Positions 7,693-16,349 of a DNA stretch of 46,893 nucleotides are shown one piece after another (positions within the stretch are counted from its first letter, which is position 1; each line of letters opens with the position of its first letter). Made by a program: the position numbers and the translations under genes. Source of the stretch: Candidatus Krumholzibacteriia bacterium (GTDB lineage Bacteria > Krumholzibacteriota > Krumholzibacteriia > Krumholzibacteriales > Krumholzibacteriaceae). The notes under the pieces were generated by a model that saw only the letters and a list, made by a program, of their open reading frames with translations, was not told where the DNA came from and did no database searches. Location of the stretch: assembly GCA_023131975.1 (NCBI GenBank), contig JAGLYV010000009.1, positions 1 to 46,893 on the forward strand, written 5' to 3'.

Positions 7693-9993
7693 CTAGATCT
7701 GGAACAGGTACTGGAATTTCAGGAAAAACTGCCTGTCTCTGAGGTACCAGCCCTGGATACCGCGCTCATCCATTGCCATGTCCTGGTATGTATGGGTCGA
7801 GCCAAGATAGAACGCGGAGAACGCATTTACCCGGTAAGTCAGCATCGGGTCGATGTCGAACGCGTCCCAGCGGTCGTTATACTGGGCTATCACTCTGGCT
7901 GAGAATCTGCGTGAGAACTGGTAGGCTACGCGGGACCGGAATACCGATTGTGAGAAAAGGCGCTCATCTGTATCAAGATCGTTGCTTTCAACGTAGCTGA
8001 ACTGTCCGAAGAAATATAGCCTGTCGAGGGGACGGATCTCAGCCCAGAGGCCGTATGTCAATTCTTTGCCCATTACCAGCTCATAACGGGCAATGCGGTG
8101 ACCGTAATCGATGCTTCCGCCAAAGTGAAGGGCGCCTGATGGGGTCGTGTTGAAATGTGTGTGAGCCAGCCAGATGTCGTTGAACTGCTGACCCTGGTAT
8201 AGCTCGTTGCTTGCCAGGAATATGCTGCTAATATTTGTCTGGGCCGCTCTGAACCTGAGTTCCCAGCTGGTGTAAACCCATTCATCCTTCTTGACATTGT
8301 CGAAATTCCAGACCCTTGCCAGCCTGACATTGGCACTTGTATGTTCAAGGATGCTGCTGTCTTCGAATCGTTTTACACCGCCAAACCAGAGCTGCGCTCT
8401 TCTGCGGTTGTTGGAGGGCTCGAACCCGTTGTCGGCCCGGAAAGTCGGACTCATCTCCATGTAGTCGGCGCCTATATTATAGTTCTCGGGGGAATGTGCC
8501 AGGTTGACCAGCCATGCGTGTCCCCAGAATGTCTCTCCATCGAGGCCTTTAGTGTACTTGTCGTCGGCGAACAGTTCCGCGTTGAAATCATCGTCGCTGA
8601 CAAGTGAGAGCTCGTTCACTTCCTCCGTGTATGAGGCCAGGCCCTGGAAGAGGAGGCGACTGCTCGTGGAGAGCCGGATCCTTCCGTCTATCCCCACCAC
8701 AGAACCCGATCCACCGTTATCGAATCGTCTGTCGGTCCCTATGAGGCCGATATGGGCCTGCTGGCCGAAGTCGTGTTTTGCTCTGACGATATTCGAATAA
8801 CTCTCCCCGTTCAGTACGTTCCTGCTGCCCTCCTCGAAAGGCATCATGATGATGGAATGTTCGTCGTACGCGGACAACATGGCGACGCTGTTTGAACCCT
8901 TGCGCCATGTTACTTTTCCAGCGAGGAGCGGGTCATTGATCGAACGGGTGTAGACGGCGTTGAAGTATGTATTGAAAAGGTCGCTGCCCTCCTGGAAGAA
9001 GGGACGGCGTTCCCGGTAGTACAACGCGAAATTCGAATTGACATCGATCTGGGCAGCGTCTGATTCGATCTGGCTGAAATCGGGGTTTATCGTCGCTTCC
9101 ACTGTCAGTTCGGACGAGATGTCGTATGAAAGACCGAGAGACATCTCACCGTCCCCTTTGTGGTTATCGAAATAGTTCTGGTCGTTCAGATTTCCGCTCT
9201 GGTAGGCGACAATGGAGGGGAGAAGTTCCAGTCCAGATCCGGGTTTTACACCCGAGATGCCCTTCACGGTCCCCCACTGGCAGGGCCAGCAATTCTCGTC
9301 ACGGTCATACGCGGCCCAGGAATACTGGAAGCGGGATTCTCTCGACCTGTTTCGCCAGAAGTCCATCCGCCATTCCTGTTCATGGCGGTCGGGAAAGCGT
9401 ATGCTTTCGAACGGAATGGCCATTTCGACGATCCATCCGAATTCGGTGATGCGTCCATCGGATTCGAAGATCATGTCGTAGGAGCCGTCTTCGCCGTTGG
9501 CCGAGGAGAAGAGCATGTCCCCCGGAATACCATAAGGATTGGCGGCTATTTCGTAGGCGAGGGTGGCGTCTCCATATGTATCGATGCAGAGGATCACGTA
9601 ATCACCACCGAAGATCTGGTCCCTTTCACGGTAAGAGGCCCTGACTTCGTTTGGGTCGTCGTAGCATATCCACGCGACGTAGAGGTGTGTATCGTCGTAT
9701 GTGATGAGTACTTCGGTGTCTACTTCAGGTTTTGTCTGGTCGCCGGGGTTGTGTTCGAAAAACTGGTCGATCTTTTCGGCCCCTTTCCAGCCTCTATCCT
9801 CGATATATCCGTCTATTTTGATGGGGCCGCTCGCTCGCCTGATCGTCAGTTCGGGATGGTAAACGGGTACATACTCTTTTTCGTCTTGTGCCATCGCTGC
9901 TGACGGTAAAAATGAAACAGCCGACAGTAAAATCGAAATTACTGCCAGCAGCGTAAAACATAGGAATCCATAAGGGGTTTCAAGCCTGCGCAT
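7693..9993 (-). CDS. Outer-membrane protein: CBM9-like domain plus DUF5916 beta-barrel
   Basis: 766 residues. ATG with ACGGGAG eight bases upstream. The signal peptide ends near SAAMAQ. Residues about 50-240 form a carbohydrate-binding family 9-like domain (IKIDGYIEDRGWKGAEKI, FEHNPGDQTKPEVDTEV, YVAWICYDDPNEVRASY). The rest is a DUF5916 domain rich in alternating aromatic strands (NPDFSQIESDAAQIDVN, RRPFFQEGSDLF) and ends in FLKFQYLFQI, a beta-signal-like C-terminus expected of an outer-membrane barrel. The family is common in Bacteroidetes and relatives; its role is unknown, and sugar or glycan uptake is only a guess from the CBM9-like module. It is a single-gene unit with its own terminator. 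Confidence 0.85.
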   Translation of the reverse strand: MRRLETPYGFLCFTLLAVISILLSAVSFLPSAAMAQDEKEYVPVYHPELTIRRASGPIKIDGYIEDRGWKGAEKIDQFFEHNPGDQTKPEVDTEVLITYDDTHLYVAWICYDDPNEVRASYRERDQIFGGDYVILCIDTYGDATLAYEIAANPYGIPGDMLFSSANGEDGSYDMIFESDGRITEFGWIVEMAIPFESIRFPDRHEQEWRMDFWRNRSRESRFQYSWAAYDRDENCWPCQWGTVKGISGVKPGSGLELLPSIVAYQSGNLNDQNYFDNHKGDGEMSLGLSYDISSELTVEATINPDFSQIESDAAQIDVNSNFALYYRERRPFFQEGSDLFNTYFNAVYTRSINDPLLAGKVTWRKGSNSVAMLSAYDEHSIIMMPFEEGSRNVLNGESYSNIVRAKHDFGQQAHIGLIGTDRRFDNGGSGSVVGIDGRIRLSTSSRLLFQGLASYTEEVNELSLVSDDDFNAELFADDKYTKGLDGETFWGHAWLVNLAHSPENYNIGADYMEMSPTFRADNGFEPSNNRRRAQLWFGGVKRFEDSSILEHTSANVRLARVWNFDNVKKDEWVYTSWELRFRAAQTNISSIFLASNELYQGQQFNDIWLAHTHFNTTPSGALHFGGSIDYGHRIARYELVMGKELTYGLWAEIRPLDRLYFFGQFSYVESNDLDTDERLFSQSVFRSRVAYQFSRRFSARVIAQYNDRWDAFDIDPMLTYRVNAFSAFYLGSTHTYQDMAMDERGIQGWYLRDRQFFLKFQYLFQI

Positions 9994-10100
9994 TTATCTA
10001 CTCCCGTAGTTATTATCCTAAGGATAGAATCCTTCCGAGACTCTAATCAGATAACCGGTACCTTTTATACGAATAATCCGTGGATCTGGTTCCAATTATC

Positions 10101-10116
10101 TGTGAAATTTTTCACA
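10101..10116. promoter_or_regulatory. CRP/FNR-like palindrome upstream of the DUF5916 gene
   Basis: TGTGA-N6-TCACA, in fact a 7-bp perfect repeat TGTGAAA-TT-TTTCACA, 108 bases before the ATG at 9993. This is the exact core of the CRP consensus. On the minus strand a possible -10 (TATAAA, complement of 10064-10069) lies between it and the gene; no good -35 pairs with it, as expected for an activated promoter. Confidence 0.5.
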
Positions 10117-10200
10117 TTTGTGTAACTGGTTGTGATATAAGCAGGATCTGGGTATCCTGAGTCCCTGTGGAGGCTGGGATCTGAAGATTTTTCGGAACTC

Positions 10201-10764
10201 TCAGGACAATTTCGAAGAATATTTTTCCAGGCTGAAGAATTCTTCGGGCTTGCGCCTGGGCGGTCGGACTTTTTCTGCTGCTATCTGGTTGTTGTTGAGT
10301 CCGGATGTATCTTCCGATTTCTTTCCCATGATCAGAAGTGTTATCAGGAGAAAATCGTTCGGAATTTTCAGGACATCTCTTGCCGCTTCGGGGTCGAAGC
10401 CGGCTATCGGGTGCGCGACAAGGTCAAGCTCCGTTGCCCTGAGGATCATCGCTGAGACCGCCATGCCGGTGTCGAAGAGATAATACTCTCTCTTGTTGAT
10501 CACGCAGTCGTCTGTCTTCCTGCAGAACACGGCGACGATCATCGACGCCTTTTCGGCCCATTCATTTCCCTTGCTCAGTGTGGCGTGAAGCTGGTCGAGC
10601 ATCTCCGGCGACCGTACGAATACGAAACGCCATGGCTGTTTGTTGAAACACGATCCGGCCAGGCGGGCTGTCCCGGCGAGTTCCGATATGGTCGAATCGT
10701 CGATCTCAATGGCTTCGAGGGCGCGGTAGGCTCTTCTCTTTTCTATGGCTTCCCGAACATCCAT
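10201..10764 (-). CDS. Nitroreductase-family FMN oxidoreductase
   Basis: 187 residues from the ATG at 10764, chosen because GGAGGT lies five bases before it; the 26-residue in-frame extension contains a terminator-like hairpin of the gene upstream and is rejected. Family features: EKRRAYRAL (FMN phosphate-binding Arg cluster near the N-terminus), AGSCFNKQPWRFVFV, EWAEKASMIVAVFC, the tyrosine-containing DTGMAVSAMILRATELDL helix and a late GFDPEAARDVLKIP segment. Such proteins are cytoplasmic homodimers that reduce nitro, quinone or enone compounds with NAD(P)H. It follows the large ABC-permease fusion gene at a distance of 87 bases. The substrate cannot be read from sequence. Confidence 0.88.
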   Translation of the reverse strand: MDVREAIEKRRAYRALEAIEIDDSTISELAGTARLAGSCFNKQPWRFVFVRSPEMLDQLHATLSKGNEWAEKASMIVAVFCRKTDDCVINKREYYLFDTGMAVSAMILRATELDLVAHPIAGFDPEAARDVLKIPNDFLLITLLIMGKKSEDTSGLNNNQIAAEKVRPPRRKPEEFFSLEKYSSKLS

Positions 10765-10801
10765 CAGATACCTCCAGTATTCAGCCAGGCGATCGAAGAT
10801 C

Positions 10802-10818
10802 AAAAAGCACCTTCGGTG
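10802..10818 (-). terminator. Possible weak terminator after the permease fusion gene
   Basis: On the minus strand CACC-GAA-GGTG, then one C and TTTTT, 34 bases after the stop at 10852. The stem is short, so read-through into the nitroreductase gene is likely. Confidence 0.4.
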
Positions 10819-10851
10819 ACGCCTTAAACAGCGGGCCGACAAATCAAACGA

Positions 10852-13800
10852 TCACCGCTTCACCCATTTTACCGCATCGGCGACCAGAACTCCATGTGTA
10901 CAATCGTCGCTCAACTCCACGCGGGTCTTTCCCTCATTATAATAGAATCTGCCGAGAAGGTTCCAGCCCAGTTCGGCCTCGTACATCACTGGGCGGCAGC
11001 TTGCTACCCCATCGCTGTGATATACGGAGAAATCGTAGGGCTGGTTGTAGTACTCGCGTGTGTGTTTTTCACTCATTCCGGTCATTCTGGTCATATAGGC
11101 ATAGACATCGTACCACCCTTCGTTCTGGATATCGCAGTTCCACGCTACACGGTTCTTTCCCTGACCGGCCCCAATAAAACAGGCCGAACTGACATAGTCA
11201 CCATAAAATCTTTTTTCCAGACAAGGCGTCCACCTGGCGGGAAAATTGTTGTTCCTCATATGCACGTATCCGTCGCGAGCCTCCACATCTTTGATCCATG
11301 GAAGTAGGGTTCGAAGTCTGTTTTGCTTTTTATTGAGAATCTCGAATCTGCTGTCCTCGTTATCGACTACGATAATATCGGTATCGGTGGCCTTGCGCGG
11401 TGGATCGATGAACCGTTCTCCCTCGAAAACGGTTTCCCAGCCGACAAGATCATCCTTTATGATATTCCTGGAATTAAGTCTCATGCGATTTGGCAGGTTT
11501 CTCGATATCAGAGTGTAAATCATAATTGAGGATCTCGGCTTACTATGAAAGATGATACCGAACTCCTTTGCCCGGCCCGCTTCCACGATAAAGGGTGAAT
11601 AGATTTTCTCTTTCTTTGTTGAAGAGTCGATGACGAAGATGCCGTCAACCTTTTCAGGATTGAAAACCTTGAGTCGCAGATTATAGATGGTATGTTCGTC
11701 CAATAGCGACCGGGACAGTCTGATATCCGAAAAGATGAATCCCGGAAGATCGTCCTGGCTGTACCATGCATCTATGACAGGCTGGATATCGATTCCAAGG
11801 CTCTTATTCAGGGTGGCCACAAGTCGTGGCATTTCAATTACAGTGAACGGCTCCGATTCAAAAATGTCGGTGAGAATAGTTTTCAGGCTTTCACCGCCAG
11901 CCAGTGCTTCCAGCATTGTGAATAGAGAGACCCCCTTTGCAGTGACAGCCATGGCCATCGAATCGATACGGCTCGGGGAGTGGAGGAGGTCTTCGAGACT
12001 CTTTCCGTCGAGGTACCTGCTGGCCAGTTCTATGGGGCGGAGCCGACTACTATATACAGTATGGTATTTGGGGTCGAGGTAATGATTAAGCAGCGAGTTT
12101 TTATTTGACAGCGCTATATACGAGTCGAGGGCCTTACCCAGTACGGGGATATCCCCGGAGTTGACAAGGTTTCTCTGGTAGAAGAACGATCTCTCTTCGA
12201 ATAGTATCCACAAGAGGGAGAGTGTCTGGCTCTGAATCTCCTTTTGCGATGGGGTCCTGTTGAGGTCCTGCCCTAGATACCACTTCGCGTTTCTGAATAC
12301 TCGATCGAGATTCATGTAACCAGAGCTGTTGTCTGTAGGGACCATCAGTATCTCTGGCTGAAAGTCCGCGCCATAACCGGGCCAGAGGGGGTTCGAATGA
12401 GAGGAAAAGTCCGAGGGTATCTGGACCAGGGCGAACTTCCTGAATGGATAGGGCAGAAAGGAATCCGACTCGATCCTTTCTCGCATATCCCTGATTAGAT
12501 CGGGAAGGGTATCAGCGACGGCATATATATACCTGTCGAATCTGTCGAGTTTCTTGAATGTATAGCTGTTGTACCCGGTAGAGTCGACCTGAACCGACCT
12601 GTGCCTGAACTCTCCAGCTATAAGAGAGATCCCGGTCAGAGGGTTGGATGGCGTGAATCGGTACTTTCCGTCCCCAGTCTTCGTGACTGTTCCCTGAGAA
12701 GCGGGGACAAGGCCTTCCCGCCCCGAGTACTCGACCGAGAAGGTCGAAAAATCGTTTTTGCAGAGTTCCGGCCGCTGATCGTCGTACCGGGCACCACTTG
12801 CCGGGTACCAGTGAACCTCGGGAGTCAGGAGCAGGAAATCATCCGAGATATAAGCGTATCTTTTTCCAGATACAGTCGGGTCGATACTTAACGTCCGTCT
12901 CTTGAGTTCCGACCTTTCGTCTTCTGTCGCGAAAAGATAGCAGGTTTCTTCATCGATCCGCCCGGAATAGAAGATATCGACCGTGTCGGCCGTTCCCGGT
13001 GCTAGTCCGTCACCGGCATCTACCCATAGATGATGAAGATTCCGGCTGTATTCCAGTGTGCCGTCAGTGCTGGTGACTTTAGTCACCTCCAGGCCGGAAT
13101 TCAGGGTCAGAAGGTATCGGTCCATATCAACATCGTCATGATTTCTCACAGCAAGGGCTGCCCGGCATTCAATATGATCGCCTTCGTGCCGCACAAAGAT
13201 GGAAGAATTCTCAATTTCGACTACAGGAAAAGCCGAGGCCTCATTATCGAGCGACCTCATTGTCTTTCGGATCCTTCGTCCCCGGTAGACCAGCGAGCCT
13301 GAATGGAAAGCGAGGGCTGCGCTTCCCGTGAACATCAGAGCAGCCATTACGATGCTCACCCGACTGAGCAGGCGTGACTGGACTTCTCGTTTGAAGATGG
13401 CTGTGGAGAGAAAAAAGAAGGATAGCCCGGCAAAAATAAAGAAGAATCGCTTTACTATCAGCATGGTGGTGTTGGAGAATCCTGTGATCGGATCGCTCAT
13501 GAGGGGGGTATACCATCCGAAAATATCAAGGATGCTGCTGATCGGGCCACCGGCAAAGAGAAGACTCAAAACAATCATGGGGATGACTGCCAGAAAACCT
13601 GTTGCCCTGCCGCCGAAAATGGATGAGATGAGCGTAGTGATCCCCGATATGAAAATGAAAGCAGGCAGGGCGATCAAAAATGGATATACGATATATCCAC
13701 TGATATCGGTCGTGGTGCCGGCACGAAGGATGTTCAGGATAAAGGTGGGGATCAGGGCCAGGAATGTCATCGTCATGAATATCACAATGATCCCGGCTGA

Positions 13801-14184
13801 CTTTCCTGCCATATAGACAAGGTTCGATACGGGTTTGCTGTGAATCGGCCGGATCGTATCGAGGTATGTTTCCCGCCACATGCTTTGGGCTGCCATAATA
13901 ACGACAATAGCTGAGAAGAAAATAGTGGTGATTATCACGTTTTCGCATGGCATCGAAGAAGGAATGAGATCTGTTCCCGGCCAGAAGGATACGAGTTTGT
14001 ATATCTTAAGGGAGAATATTCCACCAGCGACGGATATATTTCTAATGTGCCAGTATATATTAATCGAATAGATCAGCCAGATGACGCCGAGAACGATACC
14101 CGCCGACACACGGAATACCCAGCTGCGTGCTGTCAGACGCATCTCGGTCAGGGCTATTGTGCAGAATGTGCTGCGTTTTCTCAT
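10852..14184 (-). CDS. ABC-2-type permease fused to gluzincin-like region and golvesin-like C-terminal domain
   Basis: 1110 residues from the ATG at 14184; a TTG at 14250 would add 22 residues but has no ribosome site. Residues about 20-295 hold seven likely transmembrane helices with an ABC-2 permease look (IHSKPVSNLVYMAGKSAGIIVIF). A long extracytoplasmic part follows. Residues about 340-530 resemble the N-terminal beta domain of M1 aminopeptidases (LLLTPEVHWYPAS, FSVEYSGREGLVPASQG), and a helical region to about 800 resembles their catalytic domain, but no HExxH zinc site is present. The last 120 residues (NEGWYDVYAYM to VLVADAVKWVKR) match a golvesin/Xly cell-wall-binding-type domain. No ATPase gene adjoins it. 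I infer an exporter-linked surface protein; the function is unknown. Confidence 0.65.
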   Translation of the reverse strand: MRKRSTFCTIALTEMRLTARSWVFRVSAGIVLGVIWLIYSINIYWHIRNISVAGGIFSLKIYKLVSFWPGTDLIPSSMPCENVIITTIFFSAIVVIMAAQSMWRETYLDTIRPIHSKPVSNLVYMAGKSAGIIVIFMTMTFLALIPTFILNILRAGTTTDISGYIVYPFLIALPAFIFISGITTLISSIFGGRATGFLAVIPMIVLSLLFAGGPISSILDIFGWYTPLMSDPITGFSNTTMLIVKRFFFIFAGLSFFFLSTAIFKREVQSRLLSRVSIVMAALMFTGSAALAFHSGSLVYRGRRIRKTMRSLDNEASAFPVVEIENSSIFVRHEGDHIECRAALAVRNHDDVDMDRYLLTLNSGLEVTKVTSTDGTLEYSRNLHHLWVDAGDGLAPGTADTVDIFYSGRIDEETCYLFATEDERSELKRRTLSIDPTVSGKRYAYISDDFLLLTPEVHWYPASGARYDDQRPELCKNDFSTFSVEYSGREGLVPASQGTVTKTGDGKYRFTPSNPLTGISLIAGEFRHRSVQVDSTGYNSYTFKKLDRFDRYIYAVADTLPDLIRDMRERIESDSFLPYPFRKFALVQIPSDFSSHSNPLWPGYGADFQPEILMVPTDNSSGYMNLDRVFRNAKWYLGQDLNRTPSQKEIQSQTLSLLWILFEERSFFYQRNLVNSGDIPVLGKALDSYIALSNKNSLLNHYLDPKYHTVYSSRLRPIELASRYLDGKSLEDLLHSPSRIDSMAMAVTAKGVSLFTMLEALAGGESLKTILTDIFESEPFTVIEMPRLVATLNKSLGIDIQPVIDAWYSQDDLPGFIFSDIRLSRSLLDEHTIYNLRLKVFNPEKVDGIFVIDSSTKKEKIYSPFIVEAGRAKEFGIIFHSKPRSSIMIYTLISRNLPNRMRLNSRNIIKDDLVGWETVFEGERFIDPPRKATDTDIIVVDNEDSRFEILNKKQNRLRTLLPWIKDVEARDGYVHMRNNNFPARWTPCLEKRFYGDYVSSACFIGAGQGKNRVAWNCDIQNEGWYDVYAYMTRMTGMSEKHTREYYNQPYDFSVYHSDGVASCRPVMYEAELGWNLLGRFYYNEGKTRVELSDDCTHGVLVADAVKWVKR

Positions 14185-14337
14185 CTTTACCTGTGTATTC
14201 AGGGAGCCCTCTTTCCTTCCTGTTGAATATAGACAGGTCTCAAACCCCAAGTCATCACTTATTTTTCAGGGCCGATGAGCGGAAGAACCAGTGACAGGTC
14301 CTGAAAGAGGTATATCGAGAATCTCCGTTCCCTGTTG

Positions 14338-14366
14338 TTGAAATAAGCGCCGTCGACATGTATATT
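14338..14366 (+). promoter_or_regulatory. Sigma-70-type promoter of the ABC-F gene
   Basis: TTGAAA (14338-14343), a 17-base spacer and TATATT (14361-14366), 40 bases before the ATG at 14406. Ribosome site GGAGGCG lies between. Confidence 0.5.
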
Positions 14367-14405
14367 TGCCTGAAGTAAGTCGGCGTATGGAGGCGCCTTG
14401 AACCG

Positions 14406-16265
14406 ATGATCATCATTGAGAAAATATCTAAAAGCTATGGCAGCCAGGAACTGTTCAGGAACACCGGGTTCAGGTTGAACGCCAGGGAGCGCCTTGGCCT
14501 TGTGGGGAGGAACGGTCACGGCAAGACGACTCTCTTCAGGATGATCATGGGGATGGAGGAGCCGGATGCCGGGTCGATCATCATCCCGAAGGGATACTCT
14601 ATCGGGCATGTCGATCAGGAACCACAATTTTCAGAGAGTACCGTCATAGAGGAAGGGTGTCTCGGCCTGCCAGAGCAGGAGAGGGAGCATTCCTGGAAAG
14701 TGGAGAAGATACTGGCGGGGCTTGGTTTCAGCGAAGAGGACTTCAGGAAGCACCCCACCGAACTTTCCGGTGGATATCAGGTCCGTCTCAATCTGGCCAA
14801 GGTCCTCGTTCAGAACGTCGACCTTCTTCTCCTGGATGAGCCGAACAACTATCTCGATATTACTTCCATAAGGTGGCTGACGCGCTATCTCAGCAACTGG
14901 CAGGGAGAACTGCTCCTGATCACCCATGACAGAAGCTTTATGGACAATATTGTTACCCATACCATGGGCATCTATCGGAAGAGCCTCAGGAAGATCAAGG
15001 GAAACACCGGCAAGCTCTACTCGCAGCTCGCCATGGAAGAGGAAGTCTACGAGAAGACCAGGCTGAATGATGAAAAGAAGAGAAAAAAGACCGAGTTGTT
15101 CATCAGGCGTTTTCGCGCCAAGGCGAGACTCGGTAATATGGTTCAGTCGAGGATCAAGAGTCTGCAGAAACAGGAAAAACTGGAAAAACTCGAACAGGCG
15201 AAAGACCTCGATTTCTCCTTCCGGTCGAAGGTATTCAATGGTCGCTCAGCGATGCATGTGAAAGACCTGTCGTTCGGGTATGAATCCGGAAAGCCGTTAT
15301 TCAGCGAACTGTCTTTCGCGGTCGGTCCGTACGAGAGAGTCTGCGTGATAGGCAAGAACGGAAAAGGCAAGACGACTCTTCTCAAGACTATCGCCGGAAA
15401 ATTGCCTCCGGACGAGGGCGAGGTCCTGTTCAATCCAACGGTCTCCAGTGGTTATTATGAACAGGCGAATGAGGATTCATTGAGCGAGGACCTGACCGTC
15501 CTCGATGAAGTGATGTTGGCCGATCCCGACCTTCCGGCACAGACGGCAAGGAATATCTGCGGGATGATGATGTTCGAGGGGGATGCCGCTCTGAAGAAGA
15601 TAAAGGTACTCTCCGGTGGTGAAAAAAACAGGGTGATGATGGGAAAGGTCATAGCCACCCCGGTCAGCCTTCTGCTCCTCGACGAACCGACAAACCATCT
15701 TGATCTGGAATCCTGCGATGCCCTGCTGGAGGCTATTAACGAGTTTGAGGGCGCTGTGGTGATGGTGACGCATAACGAGATGCTGCTTCACGGACTGGCC
15801 GACAGGCTGATCATCTTCCAGGATGGAAAAGCCTCGGTATTCGAGGGAGGATACCAGAGATTCCTGGAAAAGAGGGGATGGGACGACGAGAAGGATATAC
15901 AGGGAGAGATCGAGCCTGTCACAGGGCAGACCGAGAGTATAGACCGCAAGACATACAAGAGACTCCGTGCCGAGTTGATACGGGAGAGGGCGAAGGGTCT
16001 TAAGCCGCTCGAAAAGAAGATAGAGGATATGGAGGAGGCTATCGTCGGGGCGGAAGCAGACCTCGAAAAATACCATGAAGAAATGGCCGAAGTCTCTGCT
16101 GCCGGAGAAAGTGAGCGAATAGGTGAGATCTCGAAGGGTATACATTCGTGTCAGGAGACTATCGAAGAGAGTTTTGCCGCGCTCGAAGTCGCCACTGCCG
16201 AGTACCACACCTTGAAGGAAAAATACGACGAAAAAATGGATAGACTGGACGCCAGCGCCAGGTAA
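14406..16265 (+). CDS. ABC-F family ATPase (Uup/EttA-like)
   Basis: 619 residues. It has two nucleotide-binding domains and no membrane segment. Walker A motifs are GRNGHGKTT (about 34-42) and GKNGKGKTT (about 316-324); signature motifs are LSGGYQVR and LSGGEKNR; Walker B motifs are LLLLDEPNNYLD and LLLLDEPTNHLD. The charged linker between the domains (KKRKKTELFIRRFRAKARL) is the P-site tRNA interaction motif region of ABC-F proteins. The last 110 residues form a coiled coil (KPLEKKIEDMEEAIVGAEAD), as in Uup. ABC-F proteins act on the ribosome as translation factors or in antibiotic resistance. The first domain has NNY instead of the usual TNH after DEP. Specific subfamily uncertain. Confidence 0.92.
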   Translation: MIIIEKISKSYGSQELFRNTGFRLNARERLGLVGRNGHGKTTLFRMIMGMEEPDAGSIIIPKGYSIGHVDQEPQFSESTVIEEGCLGLPEQEREHSWKVEKILAGLGFSEEDFRKHPTELSGGYQVRLNLAKVLVQNVDLLLLDEPNNYLDITSIRWLTRYLSNWQGELLLITHDRSFMDNIVTHTMGIYRKSLRKIKGNTGKLYSQLAMEEEVYEKTRLNDEKKRKKTELFIRRFRAKARLGNMVQSRIKSLQKQEKLEKLEQAKDLDFSFRSKVFNGRSAMHVKDLSFGYESGKPLFSELSFAVGPYERVCVIGKNGKGKTTLLKTIAGKLPPDEGEVLFNPTVSSGYYEQANEDSLSEDLTVLDEVMLADPDLPAQTARNICGMMMFEGDAALKKIKVLSGGEKNRVMMGKVIATPVSLLLLDEPTNHLDLESCDALLEAINEFEGAVVMVTHNEMLLHGLADRLIIFQDGKASVFEGGYQRFLEKRGWDDEKDIQGEIEPVTGQTESIDRKTYKRLRAELIRERAKGLKPLEKKIEDMEEAIVGAEADLEKYHEEMAEVSAAGESERIGEISKGIHSCQETIEESFAALEVATAEYHTLKEKYDEKMDRLDASAR

Positions 16266-16349
16266 GGGGGGGCAGTGTTGCCGACCTTTCCTGTGGAATG
16301 TGCTGTACTGCGTGGTTCCTTTGCCAGACCGACTGGCCTCTTGGTTCGT

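Noticed and set aside
9160-9903. A 247-codon plus-strand frame inside the DUF5916 gene
   Set aside because: Antisense to the conserved CBM9-like region; composition typical of a reverse-frame shadow.
16327-16345. GCCAG-ACCGA-CTGGC hairpin between the ABC-F and TPR genes as a terminator
   Set aside because: Only five base pairs and no T run on either strand.
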